Translations under genes and position numbers: made by a program
Shown here: piece by piece, positions 48,200-61,529 of the stretch
Layout of the letters: every line of letters starts with the position of its first letter
Position numbering within the stretch: position 1 is the first letter of the stretch
Notes under the pieces: generated by a model
Seen by the model: the letters and a program-made list of their open reading frames with translations, nothing else
The model's database searches: none
Told to the model about the DNA's origin: nothing
Assembly (NCBI RefSeq): GCF_003265705.1
Contig: NW_020312785.1
Location: 23,738,587 to 23,802,586 of the forward strand
DNA from: Callorhinus ursinus
Lineage: Eukaryota > Chordata > Mammalia > Carnivora > Otariidae
Direction of reading: 5' to 3'
DNA: 64,000 bases

Positions 48200-48375
48200 T
48201 CTGTGGCACACACTGTGCTATGCTTTATTAATATTATCACTTTATTCTTCCAATAACCTTATAAGTGGACTGTGAGGATGATGACAATATTGATTTGACA
48301 GATCCATTTTACAGAAAGGAGAACTGAGGCACTCTGATTCCAGAGTCTGTGCTGTTTACCATTATTCTATGCTGA
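48200..48375 (-). mobile_element. MIR
   Basis: CACACTGTGCTATGCTTTAT, CCAATAACCTTATAAGTGGAC and ATTTTACAGAAAGGAGAACTGAGGC are reverse MIR. Confidence 0.82.
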
Positions 48376-48654
48376 TTCATGAGATTAGGAAAATCAGGAA
48401 TCACTGCTAAACTCACCTTCCCCAAAGCACAGCTGAGATGATTCAGAAGGTAAGTCAAGAAAGAGAGAATAGAGAGAAGGAAGCAAGTCAGGAGTCTGTT
48501 TGAATAAACATAAGGTACACGAAAGAATGATGTGAGAAGTATATAGACATAAGATGAGTAATAACTGTACTGAAAAAGAAAGATTAATTATAAGTCAAGT
48601 TAAAAGGTATTGAAATCTTTTGGTGCCTTCTAGGACCATTATTTTTGTTTGTTT

Positions 48655-49330
48655 TGTTTTGTTTTTTATTGTGATATAATGGACATTTAACATTGTGTAA
48701 GTTTAAGGTATACAGTGTATTGATTTGATACATTTATATACTGCAATATGATTACCATCACAGGGTTAGCTAACACCTCTATCACTTCACATAATTATCA
48801 TTTCTTTCCTTGTGGTGAGAACAATTAAGATCTAGTCTCTTAGCAACTTAGACATTTACAACATAGTATTATTGACTATAATCACTATGCTGTGCACTGA
48901 TATCCCGAATGTTTTTATCTACTAGTTGCGAATTTGTACCCTTAAAAAAAAAAAACCCCCCCGCCACCAAAAAAAAAAAAAAAAAAGCCTCTCTCCAATT
49001 CTCCCACCTCCCAGTCCCCCTGGTAACCATCATTCTACCCTCTGTTTCTAGGAGTTCAGCTTTCTGAGAGGGAGAGGGAGAGAGAATCCCAAGCAGGCTC
49101 ATGCCTAGCATGGAGCCTGATGCCAGGATCGATCTCACGATCCTGAGATCATGACCTGAGCCAAAATCAAGAGTTAGTTGCTTAACCAACTGAGCCACCC
49201 AGGCGCCCCTGAATTCAGCTTTTTTAGATTCCACATATAAGTGATATCATGTAGCATTTGTCTTTCTCTGTTCAGGACCATCTTGTGCATTTCTATCATG
49301 TGTTTTTCTATGCACATTTGGCTCTCGGAG
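48655..49330 (+). mobile_element. L1 3' UTR copy, split by a SINEC
   Basis: Begins TGTGATATAATGGACATTTAAC, continues TATTGACTATAATCACTATGC, a C/A-rich stretch and GGTAACCATCATTCTACCC. It resumes after the SINEC with AGATTCCACATATAAGTGATATCATG and GTAGCATTTGTCTTTCTCTG. Confidence 0.88.
49064..49210 (-). mobile_element. SINEC inserted in an L1 3' end
   Basis: Right end GAGCCACCCAGGCGCCCC; left end a GAGAGGGAGAGGG segment without a long T-run. The target site GA(G/A)TTCAGCTTT at 49052-49063 and 49211-49222 belongs to the surrounding L1. Confidence 0.94.
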
Positions 49331-49579
49331 CTCCTTGATGAGTGAGCACAATACAGGCCCCTGTCTTTCTTCTCTGCCCCCAAATTAGTTTTCTCCTGAT
49401 CCCTGTTCTTGATGAGGATGAGGAAAAATGTACCATTCAGACCAGCTGGTTAACAGATAACACTTCACAGGTGACTACACCAATCTTGGTCCAAAAAGTG
49501 AAAGGAAGTGGTGGTATAAAAGACAATTTTAAAGGTGTAAACATTGAATGGGGAAGAGAAATAATTTTATCTCCCAGCA

Positions 49580-49705
49580 GGGTTTCTCAAACTTGTCTCA
49601 AATTGACACTTTGTGCAGGATCATTCTGTGTCGTGAGGGGCTATCCTGAGTATCACAGGACGTTTGGCAGCATCATTCGCTTCTGCTTACTAGATGCCAA
49701 AACAC
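49580..49705 (-). mobile_element. MER20-like hAT fragment
   Basis: CAGGGTTTCTCAAACTTG, GGATCATTCTGTGTCGTGAGGGG, ACAGGACGTTTGGCAGCATC and TACTAGATGCCA follow reverse MER20. It lies inside a 207-codon open frame and explains part of it. Confidence 0.85.
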
Positions 49706-52700
49706 ATCCAAAATTGCAAAATGTCCAGGGCAACTATCTTATAGACATATTTAAATGTTTCTTGTTTATTCTGATCATTATTTTAAACTATTATTTGTAT
49801 GGTGCCTTCAAAACAAAATTTGTAGGTGGCAACAAAGGTGGGATTTCAAACAGAGCCTGGGAAACCTATGTGGCTAAGAATTTATGGAAATTCCACCTAT
49901 TCAAGTGTCAATGCTACACAGTTAAGACTCCAGTTACAGGGACAGTGACAACACCAACACAGTGAAAAGAAGGAAGGACCGCAGAGGGTCCGGGATTAAA
50001 CCTTGAACAGGTAACATGAAGTTAATGATCATGCGAAAGACATCAGCGAAAAGGGTGCTGAAGGAAAAGCACAAGGCTTACGGCTCAACATCTTCTCCGA
50101 AGCCATAAGGAGCTTGAATAAGAGGGTAAATCTGAGACGGAGTTCACAGGAAGACCCAAGAAAACAAGAACCCAGTTGATGTTGCTTTGAGCCAAAAGGG
50201 TCTGACTGGCTGGCTATCTCAGTGAAAGGGCTCTAAAAAAGAGCATTTCCAGCCCCCACCTCACCATTTGTTGGCTAATGTATATTCTAGTATTGCTTGG
50301 GTTGCTCGCAATTACTAGCAGCATAAGTTATATACTTCCATGGCAGCATTCGATGAGGAAAGAAAGAATAAAACCCAGTCCTCCTGAGCTGTGGGTGCTA
50401 ATCAGTCAGCCATGCTGGCCAAATCCTGCCTCTCAAATCTCTTTGTAATATACACTATTCACCCAGGCAGAAGTCTTCAATGACAGCTATTCATGTATCC
50501 CCAACTGATCAAATGTAGGCCCCAGGGATGGTTCGGCACTACGTGCCTTTCCTGAACAAACAGAAACGTTTTCCCAACCATCAGTCTGGCACACAAACTC
50601 TACTGCTTCTTTTAGACTTTTAACGGAGTGCCCTCCAAATGGCACATCAGAGAAAACATTTCATCTACAGAACACATCTAGAAGCAGCCACTTGTTCAGC
50701 TGCAACCCTGGCCTTTTGGGATATGTGCCGTCTTGGTTCTGAATAACGGGGGATAAGGAAAAAAAAAAAAAAAAGCTTTCCCCTCTATTCTAAACACGCC
50801 TTAGTCTCCTCTGAGTCAAAGCCGCTAATTATGCCAGGCAGGCTGAATGATGAGTAGTGGTTTTGTGATCCCAACTATTGTTCAGAAGGGCTGAGATCAC
50901 CAATGCATTTTCCTAGGTATAGAGAATTTGAAGGGAAAAGTCTGAGTACTTATTATCTCTTTGTTTTCTTAAACAGTGCCTATTTACAAACTTTTCACTA
51001 GTGAGTAAAAACATTTACTGGCAATAAAACACAGCAGTGTTTCAGAATGTTAACCTCTTCCCCCAAAACATGATAAAGTACTCTGAGCATTTAGAAGGAA
51101 CAAAGCTGCTTTCTTTTTGTTTCTTGCCACAGCACAGGGCTAAGACATGGGAAGAAAGAGAAAGAAAATTAGAAATAACTAATATATCATATTCTATGTA
51201 TTTCCCTATATATTCTACATTAAATATTATATATAGAGAAAGATTTCATATATATATTTCCCTTAGAGCTATCTACAGTGCAAAATTAAGCAACTGCACC
51301 CTACCTTTACAAAACTCCAATAAAATAAATGAAACAACACACCATGACTGATTGGGGAGGAATAACTCTTATCCCTCACAAAATTCTATTGGTAATGAAA
51401 TAGAGGGCATAAGAATAAAGAAAAGATAACTGCTGGGTGATAAATCCTGTGGCCTCTGAAGTAGACTAGCAAGTCTCTCTTTGGGTAGCTACTTGTTTTC
51501 TAAGAAGTGAGTGGGATCTTGTTAAAACATTTATAGTTTCAAAACATTTTAATTATCTCTGGGCCTGGCCTTCATAAAGGCCCTCTAGGCAAGAGTCATG
51601 CTATAAAGATATTATATATTTAAAGTCACTAAATACGTGGAAGTATATCCAAAGATAGCTACAAAATAATTGATCAACCAAGATGACAAGTGAACTCACA
51701 CTTGTTTCTATACAGCCTGCATATTCTATTTATAAAATTTGGTAAGTAAATAGATACTGTAATGTCTTCTTTAGCATCAAGGATACTGAAATAAATCTTG
51801 GGGAAAAACTGTGAGCATATGAAGAACAAACTGTCCAAATGCTATTTCCTCTTGAGAGTGAAATTTTGAATCTTGCTGTCTGTGTATTTTTCTCATATGT
51901 TTGTAATTTACTTCTAAGTTCCCTTTTTGTCAGAGTTTTCATATCCATTAAACAGAGCTAAGAACTGAATAGCAACTTTTTATGAAGGTAATTGTGTTTA
52001 TCTTGTAAGACTGGCAGACTCTTCTATTTGGTCCAGTTTGGGGAAACACTCATTTTAATTAGCCAAAATTGGAAGCAAACAAGCTGTGAAGATAGAAGAG
52101 ATTGTTGCCTGCTCTAACTTCCACAATGTAATTCTGGAGTCTCGCATTTTTGTGGTCTTTTTCCTTATAGGACACACCAGATTACTAGCATCATTGACAG
52201 AAACCTTTTATCTCCACCTGCTGGAAGCATTAAACATAACTGGGTCCAAGATAATCACTGATATATTTCAGGAAGAAAAAAAAATATTTGTACAAATTAG
52301 ATTTAAAATCACCTATTTTAAACTATAGTCTTTGGTACATTATTTCTGTCACTGATTGATTCACAACCCTAAAACCCTTTGTTTTGTGATTGTTACAAGG
52401 TTTATTCTTCTTGTCTATTTCTTTTAAAGTTGGCCATTACATTTCATCAAAATTGTCAGGCAATTATTTTGCAAAGAAAATGATGGAAGTAGATGATAGG
52501 TGGATAATAGTCAAATTACAGTCCTTAGGAAAGACATTGGTATGGAAAGATCATATATCATATTTCTTGAGTTACGAGGAATGTAGTACATATTTTTTAT
52601 TACATACATAGAAAAATGATGCAGAGGTAAGAGCTTCAAAAAATAGATTTCTCTTTAAAAAAAGAACCCTCTTTTTTTTTTAGGATGTAATACTGGGTTT

Positions 52701-53377
52701 TAGCTGCCTCAGGGGGTATGGAAACAGAAAGCAGCTGCCTGGGTTCACCTTCTGTTGTATAAATTAATCATCACTACTGATTATTCACTAATTTACTTAA
52801 AAAAATCTATGTATCTTCTAAAAAATTTATCTTTTAGATTGTTTAATTATAACTGAATGTGATACTTTTAATGGAAACCGAATTTTACTACAGAAAGCCA
52901 AAATAAAAGTTAATGCATAATGAATATAAAAACAAAGTATTTGCCTTTTGTTTAAAAATGTTTATACTTTTATGGTATTTGATAATAGCAATAGCCACTA
53001 TAGAAAAGAAAAGAAAGGAGAAATTATCTGCCAACATTGAATTTCTCCCTTTTGAACTAAATAATGCCTTCTTCAAGTTTCCTAAGAAAATATTTAATAC
53101 GTTATATTTTTTTCTGATACCCTACATTTCCCCCCTTAATACTCCTATAATCATTTTTGATTGGCAATATGCCATTTCAGTCATGTTGAATACATAAAAA
53201 CATGAAGAAACCATTTTTCAGCAAATATTTCAGAATTTTATAAGTTGTATATTTCTTCTACCAGCATTTAAACAGGAGAGCAGCAGAAGGCCCCTGCCAA
53301 AAGTTTACCACCCCACACATAAACGTATATTTTAATGAATCTGAGTCAGTTTTCTGGCACATAAGTCAGTTTTCTTT
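49706..53377. other. Intronic sequence, unassigned, somewhat GC-richer at 50000-50950
   Basis: No repeat family is recognised over 3.6 kb. The 50640-50950 part holds E-box motifs (CACTTG, CAGCTG) and CTAATTATG. Confidence 0.5.
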
Positions 53378-53489
53378 TTCTTTTTCTTTTTTTTTTAAGA
53401 ATCTCTCCACTTTCAATGTGGAGCCCAAACTCACAACCCCAAAATCAAAAGTCACATAGCTCTACCAACTGAGCCAGCCAAGGACTCCA
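53378..53489 (-). mobile_element. SINEC, older short subtype
   Basis: T-rich left end, TTTCAATGTGGAGCCCAAAC, then CAACTGAGCCAGCCAAGGAC at right. It is more diverged than the other copies. GTCAGTTTTCTTTTT / CCAGTTTTCTTTTT may be the target duplication. Confidence 0.88.
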
Positions 53490-56400
53490 GTTTTCTTTTT
53501 TAGCTAAATATAAAGTAAAAATAAAAATGAGTCCATTAGAATAGCACCAATACACAGATAATAACAAAGCAATGGAATTGCATTCATATTTTCAATACAT
53601 ACTTACAGAATGGCTGTTATTCACAAGTGATATATTTGGCTCAGGAGAAATCATAAACAAAATGGTAAACATCTCCCTTCCCCTTCCAAATGTACATTTA
53701 GCTCACTGTAACATAAGGAATGTTATTTATATTCTTTTTCAACCCTGTTTTTGTCCTTTAATTAGATTTATTAAGTATTAAAACACAAATTATTTATGTA
53801 AAGTTAAAAATATTATATATCAGGTAACATTCACAGTAACTAGCACTTCCAAGTTCCACAGATTACTGTTGAATGAACTTAAGAATAGTAAGAGAAATTG
53901 ATCCTGAATTTAACTATTTATAAATTAATCTCTTTGATTAAGCAAGCAATCAAATAATGGCAAATATAAACTGTTGCACATATGGTCAAAATAAATGCCC
54001 TCTGAATTGCTTTTGCAGTAGGAATCTGTTTGTGCTTGTTCCATTTAGGTTCTAATAAATCACTGTAGAAATATTAGCACTATATTCCAACCAACTGTGT
54101 TATTATTACAAGCAATAATTTACGTTAACAATCTAAATATGCATTATATTATGCATAGGATTAGCAACTGATTGAAATGGCAGATCGAGCACATACAATG
54201 GCATCCACTCTTTCTGCAGCCACTGATGCAAAAGTTCTGAGATGGTGCAGAGGGACTGGTATCACAATGAACACATTTCTGGAGGCAAGAAAAAGAATGA
54301 GAATGTGTTCAGGAATCAAATAGAGTTGCAACTTAAAATCTGCTGTGAGGTGACTCCAGAAAATGCACAAGTCTGCAGAGGCAGCCCTTGGAAATCAACA
54401 CCCAGTCAGCAGGACTGTGGGAGTTGGTCATGAAAAGGACACCTAAGAAAGGGGGATTAATTAAAAGTCTGTATAAGGGCAATTCCTTCACTTGAAACCC
54501 CCTTTTTCCCAAATGCAGGCAAAACCAGGAAGCTGGCATTTACCTCCAGGAAAAACAGCTAATCCTTTCCCAGTGAAACTGAACAAACCTATCAAGTGAA
54601 ACCTGGCATCATCCTTTTCTTTAATTTGAGTGCTCCTATAGCGTCTACAGCTGGCTTCCTAAGCTGTCCCCCCAACACACACTCCCCCCTGCCAAAGTCT
54701 CCCTTTTACTTATCTCATGCAGAATTCAGTGAGACTCCCAAGTAATAGTCAAACTCTTATATCTGAATAAACTCAGGAATATTCAGGAAGTGATTACATC
54801 CACAAAACAAGAAAACAATGCTATGAAAAAGGAATAATTAGAAAACAAGAGCATGTTTGTGGAGATTAAAATTATGACTAAATTTAAAATTATGGCCAAA
54901 ATTAAAAATGAAGACTGTTCAGTAGGCTTACAGAGAAAATAGCCCCGATTAGAATGGTGGATTGCTCTGGTAGTGTAGTTTCCACTGATGGATACAAGAG
55001 TAAATTTATTTGACAAAGAATGTGGCGGGAATACTCCTTCTTCCTAATGGCCATTATGTTATTCAGGCATCCACCTCTCACCAGCAGGTCCCAGATGAAG
55101 GTGATCCCAAATCCTTGCTACAGGTGCCTAAACCAACCTCCACATGTCATTTCCCTGGTACATTCATTGGTTCTGAAGGTAATGATTATCTTAAGATGCC
55201 TCAATCAGACTGAAGGGAAGAACTTATGTGGAACTTCCACCAGCAGCCATTTTGCCTCATTAGCAGGAAGCAGTTCTCAGCAGAAGGCCACCAAGGGCAT
55301 GTCAGAATTAAGAGGCAGGAAGAATACAGTACTTGATGACATCTGTGAGTAGACTGTCCACTGGATTGCTACCCATATGACATAATGTATTTACTTACTG
55401 CTCAAGGCAGTGTGAATCAAGGTTTGTTGAGATTTGCCAACAAAAACTGCATAACTCCAGGGTCACTACTTAATTTAGATACAGATATCCTTGGAATTGT
55501 GCGCCCTCTGTCAACTCTACCTACAGTATTAAAGTCAAGATTTGACAGCAGGTATGAGACACTTGGGTGGTCCCAAACAAGGCCTAGAAATACAATGTGA
55601 TCATGGAATAATCTCAGATAAGAAGACATCCAAGATGTTGAAGTATTCCTGTATAACTCCAGTGTTTCCCAGAGAACAGAAAGCCCCTTGTAAGGAAAGC
55701 TAGGAAATAAATGTAGTTCTTCTATTTTGCCAGAACCTGAAGCAGCAGTGAGGACTTGAGGACCAAAGAACATGCCAAGATTTTGGTTGGAGACAAGAGT
55801 GTGTGTGTGTGTGCGCGCGTGCTTGTGTGTATATGCTGTAGCAGAAAAGATGGATAATATTTCATCCAGGTATTTCACGATATTCTGCTAGGACTTTCTC
55901 AGTTCTCCTCTACTATCTACTAATCTCCATCATTATAGAACCCAACTAAATTTAAAATCATTACATCATCAGTAAACTATCTCTGACACAGGAGGCCTGA
56001 ATTCAAACCAAATAAAGTGAAGTTAGCTCATGCTCTTGAATCAAGCATGTTCCATGACGCATGCACGCGCGTGTGAGTATGTGTAAAAAGACTGATTTTA
56101 ATAAGATGCTCACAGGTGCATTCACAAGCATACATGCACATATTTTAAAAATGTTTCTAACAAAGAATGATTTAACAAGCATACTCTCATCCTGAGTAAA
56201 GTGTATTTTAAGGAGAATTTATTTTTCTCCCTCGTAGTTGTTAATTTTTTGAATTTTGAGTCAAGTCTAGATAGCAACACAAAGGCCTAAAAGCCTGCAT
56301 TTACTCACTTCCTTATTTAAGTTCAGGAAAGAGCATAATATACTTATATATGGAGTTGAACCCAGTCAAGTCAATTCTTAGACTTATTAGGGCATGACGC

Positions 56401-58779
56401 TGTTGACACAAGGCTAAGTGTAAGCCTTGACCCTTGCACTTTCGCTGTGACCTCAGGGACTAGACCCAAGCATCTCAAGGCAACCTTTACAACTTGAATG
56501 ATGTCAGATCAAGGCTGCTATGTTTTTTAAAGGATCAGCTAGCCCAAATGAAATTTATTTACTTTGCCTGTTGTTATTAATTCCTCTGAGTTGTTTGTTT
56601 GTTTTTTTTTTTCAGAAATTCCAGTCAAATCTATTCTACTTCTGTAAAAACAAAATGTTCTCTAAATTCTTTAGATTCTAAAATCTGTTAAGCCAAAATG
56701 TTTTTTCCCACAAAACCTGTCATATTTTGACAGAAATTCAAACCAAAGCAAAAGCTATAAGTAAAAAGTGTTAAATATTAAAGGAGAAGAGAGTGGCTAA
56801 TTTATTACATATTGGACTTTTTTTTTAAATGTCCAGGTTATTAGTTTCCAGCGCTTACCTTAAGTTCCATGGAGCAGCCTCAAAATATCTAGTCTTTTAA
56901 GCAAAATTGATCCACATAAGTGTCAGACTTCATTTCTAAATCTGTCTTTAAGATGGATGTAAATACTAAACACAGCTTTGAAAGGAAGCTTTAGACTTCT
57001 AATCCCATTCCTGGGTCATAATAAGCAACCTTCTGCCCTCAACCTCCCTTCTTTAACTGAAATCCAGTCTCCAAGATTTGAATCCAACTAGTGAAAAGGA
57101 AAAGGCTATATCAAATTACCTAAAGTACTTACTGGGAGAAATGGAGAGAAATGGAAGCATTTGGGGGTAGTTGGATCTATTAAAAACAGTCAGTGGAGAG
57201 AAAAAGGCAATTTTCCCTTCTAAGAGTGCGCTAGTGTATTTTATGGTGGTAAATTGCCTTCTTTATGTAAAAGATAGTAAATCTGTTGATGCCATTTGTT
57301 AGGATAGTCTTATCTCAACAAAGGCCATGCATTTGCATGCAGGGTCTTAAGTTTTTGAATCTCAGCAATGTTAAACAGAGCTTTAAAAAGAACTTGAAAT
57401 TCAAAATACCGAATAAATGGGTTCACACAGCACGAATTTTATTGGAGACCAACCTAATTTTCACATTTTCCTCTCTATAACAAGCAAGTCATTTGTTCTC
57501 TACACTCATAATGGAAAGAAAACAAGAGTTTCTTTGTTTGTGTACATTAACTCGATGCTGTAAAAGTCATTCAGTCAGGCTTCACTATACTTTCACCCTT
57601 AAACCTTAACCTGACTTGGAACAATATTTGTAGCCTCTAAAATTACACTGGTTGAACCCAGACGGAGTTAATCACCCTTCACTGTCTCAGTGAAAAGTAT
57701 AATGACCTACCATTTAATGTGAAACCATTAAAATGCTAGAAGAGGCAAGAATTCACATTGTGTGTTTATAAATACCTCACAGACATGAATCCATACATTC
57801 AAGCTACCAAGACACTTTTCATATGGCACTTGTTTAGAGAACCAGATGGAAAATAATGACTGCTGTGCGCTGAAACCCAGAAGTGTCTTTTCTGTTGTCT
57901 TATATAGGGCGCCTTATACTTTTAATACTGACATAAATTATTTCATTTGTAACTAAAAGGAGACAATCCAAATCAGAGTTGGGTGACTGATGATATTATT
58001 TTCTTTCCCTAACTACCATTGCTTCCTACACAAAGCAAATCCATAAGTGAGATCTTTCATTTCTACCTTTGGATTTCTATTCCAAATCCTTCCTTCAAAA
58101 CTGCTACATGGCACAAGTCCAGGGGACACTGTTCCTGTCACATGCAGGGTCTGCACTCCAGGGGCTGGTCATTCAGGTCAGCGTGAACCATGCAACTGAA
58201 ACTACAGCAGAGGCCGAGACCACTTCCCTCCATCGCCCTGGTACCACCTCAGAGGGAGCCACCATCCACCCCCACCTCAGCATCCTCTTAAATGTTCTCC
58301 CCGTTTCCACTCTTCTCTCTGTAACCTATCTTTCCAGAGCACGCTGAATAATCCTTTCACTTTTTATAGCAGAGCATGGTATTCTTGTGCTTGCTACCAT
58401 CTTAATTCACTTGAAATAAAAAAGAAAAGTCCCTCTTAGACCCTTCAAGTCCCTAAATGAGAGAATGAAAAGTGACAAGTAATTCATTAATAGGACAAGA
58501 ACGGCTGGGCAGTAAGACCTGAGCATACAGAGTATGAGTGAAGGATCCCAGCAAACCCAGGAGACTGCCTACAGGGGTCGTTCCCATCAGCTCCAAGGGA
58601 CAGCTTCCACATGTGGGAGGGAGAATCTAAAGTTATCAGATCATCTAGTTTCTCAGGAGAAGCTAGACATCTGGGTTTTTAAAGAAACCTCCATTTTTAA
58701 ATGTTGCTTAAAATTTTTAAAACAGTATGAATAAAAAACCAAATACCTCTGCAAATTGGCATAAGAGGCTGATGGGTGA
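53490..58779. other. Longest unassigned intronic stretch
   Basis: 5.3 kb with only the GT/GC tract at 55796 and short motifs. No exon-like frame with splice sites was seen. Confidence 0.5.
55796..55835. repeat. (GT)n/(GC)n alternating purine-pyrimidine tract
   Basis: GTGTGTGTGTGTGTGCGCGCGTGCTTGTGTG. Alternation with a GCGCGCG core is the pattern that favours Z-form DNA. Confidence 0.85.
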
Positions 58780-59112
58780 TGACACTTGACAACAATCTCC
58801 ATTTATCACCGTACTTGGACAAACGGACCCTTCTGTTCCTCTAATTCACCAAGTTTTTCCTATCTCAAACTTAGCATTCACTTACCCCATTGTTTTTTGC
58901 ATTCATTCTTATCCCTTGGATCTGAACTCAAATGTCTCCCCCTCAAATCTTTCCCTGACTATTCTAGCTAATGTTAAGTCCTCCCCACAAATCACTACCA
59001 CATCAGCCTGTTTGATTTTTCTTATCACATCATCCCCATGGAAGAGGACTTGACCAGTTCCCACTAGTAAATTTAGACTGTAAGCAATGACTTTCTTGAT
59101 GTATTAATAAAA
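58780..59112 (+). mobile_element. L2 3' region
   Basis: CTGAACTCAAATGTCTCCCC, TCTTTCCCTGACTATTCTAG and CCCATGGAAGAGGACTTGACC follow the L2 order. Confidence 0.65.
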
Positions 59113-59448
59113 CCTACTTTCAGTAAAAATCAATACAGAATATGCTCAACTGAGCCGGTAACTAACACACACACACCCACACAAACATTCACAAAACTTT
59201 CAAGCTTCATTACTTTATAAATGCATATTGGCAGGATGACGGGTTATTGTTTGTTCACTAAATATCTACAATAGGTTTTCATAATACAGAAAAAAAATAC
59301 TATGTGTGGGTATACACAGACATATGTATGTTTCTATGTGTATTATTTGTACAGAAATGGGTTAACATGCAAAAAGATACTAATCTACCTCAATGTAGTT
59401 AGGCCAGATGGACTCTTTTTGAGGAAAATTTCATGTAGATATAAAGCA
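59113..59448. other. Intronic sequence with a CA run
   Basis: An (AC)n run at 59165-59180; otherwise nothing. Confidence 0.55.
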
Positions 59449-59650
59449 GTGGTTCTCAATTTGAGGCAATATCCTCTAAGAGGCATGGCAATATCTGGAG
59501 ACATTTTTGTGAGGAACTAGGGGGATGCTACTGACAGCCAGCAATACAGGCCAAAGAGGCTGCTAAACATCCTACAAGGCACAAGACAGCCACCAAAAGA
59601 AAGAATCATCTGGCCCAAAATGTTCTTGGTGCCAAGCTTAAGAAAAACTG
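59449..59650 (+). mobile_element. MER20 hAT element, near full length
   Basis: CAGTGGTTCTCAATTTGAGG at the start, ATCTGGAGACATTTTTGTG, GGCTGCTAAACATCCTACAAGG and GGCCCAAAATGTTCTTGGTGC, then an AAGAAAAACTG end. Confidence 0.88.
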
Positions 59651-60034
59651 ATTGATACAGAGTCTTCTCTTTCCTCATTCCAACTTTGCCAAAATAAAGA
59701 AATAGCCATCCCACATTTTTGTCTTGGGGGAGGTAGGGAATAATTTTAAATGTGTTCCTCAACATCACTGTGAATTAATTTATTTAAAAAGTTTGATTTA
59801 AAAAAAAAGAAAAAAAGTTTGATTGTTTCTCTGAGAGCATGTAATTCTGTAAGGGACCCCCCCAAAAAAAAAACAAAATAAAACAAAAATCCTGTTGTGT
59901 TGTTTTGATTTTGGTATGTACCTAGTACAATACCTGGTCCATTCTAAGCCTTGAATAAGTGAACAAATGAATCTAACAGCACTAATTTATTATTTTATGC
60001 TTCACGTTGGCCAAGTCTCTAAATGTTTATTTAA

Positions 60035-60260
60035 TAAATGAAGCAAACAAAGTTGACATATAAGACACTGTGTTGGGTCCTAGGCACATGTACATCAAGA
60101 AAAAAGTCTTCTTGCCCTCAAATTATTCAAAATCTAACTGTGGAAACAGACAATACGGCACAACATAATTTAGAGTCTTACAGTAAGGACATAGACACTA
60201 TTTTGGCAGTGCATGGAAGGGCCAAATCACCTGGACTTGAAGAATTGGGTGACAGGATGG
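60035..60260 (-). mobile_element. L2 3' end fragment
   Basis: ATAAGACACTGTGTTGGGTCCTAGGCAC, CTTCTTGCCCTCAAATTATTC and a CATGGAAGGGCC segment follow reverse L2. Confidence 0.65.
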
Positions 60261-60865
60261 AGGGGCTAGGAGTCCAAAATGCCCTCCTAGACAGGATGTC
60301 TGATCTGCCTCAGATGTGTTGAGTACTAATTAGGTAGACGTGTAGGAGGAAGAAACAGCATTTTGAAAGATGAGACAAGAGAAGTTGGAAAGAGCAAGTC
60401 ATTTAGCAGTGCTGATGTAAGTGGCTGGTTTCTCTTTGGAAATAAGAGGAGGGACACATGAAGCCCTTAATATGTGAACATAAATGAATTTCTGTCTTAG
60501 TACATTGGGCTAGACCTCTCTGTTTCCTTCCTACTTGGAGATGCCATGTGCCTAAAATTTGTTCAATCATTTTCTTAAATATCATTCTTCATAACCTGTT
60601 TTTGCCACACTTATTTACAGAAAGTCTCTTTGAACCTATATACAATGATCACAAATTAACACTTTAATTTCAAAAGTAGAAAAGCTTATAATTCCGAAGA
60701 TCAAAACTTATCTAAGATCAAATCGGCGTTCATGCAACATTGGGTCCTCTGTACTAGGGCTTTGTCCAAATCGTTGCTTTACATTTCCAGTGTTTATCCC
60801 AAATAATGTTACATAGGGATTACTCAGCAGATATTTGTAGAATTGAATCATAACTTGAATCTACT
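60261..60865. other. Intronic sequence, nothing recognised
   Basis: No repeat or coding signal was identified between the L2 end and a SINEC. Confidence 0.55.
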
Positions 60866-60884
60866 CCAGACCCCGTGTTTTTTT

Positions 60885-61080
60885 CTTTTTCTTTTTTTTT
60901 AAAGATTTTATTTATTTATTTGAGAGAGAGAGAATGAGAGAGAGCACAAGAGAGAAGAGGGTCAGAGGGAGAAGCAGACTCCCCGCTGAGCAGGGAGCCC
61001 GACACGGGACTCGATCCCGGGACTCCAGGATCATGACCTGAGCCGAAGGAGGTCGCCTAACCAGCTGAGCCACCCAGGCA
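60885..61080 (-). mobile_element. SINEC
   Basis: T-run and AAAGATTTTATTTATTTATT at left, GAGCCACCCAGGCA at right. Target duplication CCAGACCC(C/T)GTGTTTTTTT at about 60866-60884 and 61081-61098. Confidence 0.95.
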
Positions 61081-61529
61081 CCAGACCCTGTGTTTTTTTC
61101 TAAATCAATAGCACATACTGAAATTGCAATGTACTTATCAAAGCATAAACATGTTCAAAATTGAGGTGGATGCAGCTAAAACTGACTCAGAAACAACCAT
61201 TTCCTTTAATTCTCCCTTCTTTAATAATACACGTCTCTAATCTTAGGTACAGGCCCATATTGTTGTAATCAAAATGGTAATAATAATAATAACAAAAGCA
61301 AGCAAGGTGAACGTATTTTTGGTCCTGCCCCCTGTCTCCCTCTTTACCAACCCCAAGCCTCTCACTGGAGAAACTTCTTATCACTTCCACTAAAATGTCT
61401 CCCAAAGTTTTATCTCTAAATAATTCTCTTATAATCCAGATGGAATTTTTCAGCATTTCGGGCACTGCAGAACACTCATGTGGACAACCCACTGGCATCA
61501 TAAACTCAACCTATGAAAGGAGAAGTCAT

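Noticed and set aside
49342..49965. The longest open frame in the window (207 codons, plus strand)
   Set aside because: Part of it is a reverse MER20 copy, its start lies just after an L1 end, and there is no recognisable domain, splice context or codon pattern. It is a chance frame.
55417..55878. Minus-strand frame of 153 codons
   Set aside because: It crosses the GT/GC tract (giving a HTHTHT-like stretch), has no domain similarity I can see and no splice-site support.
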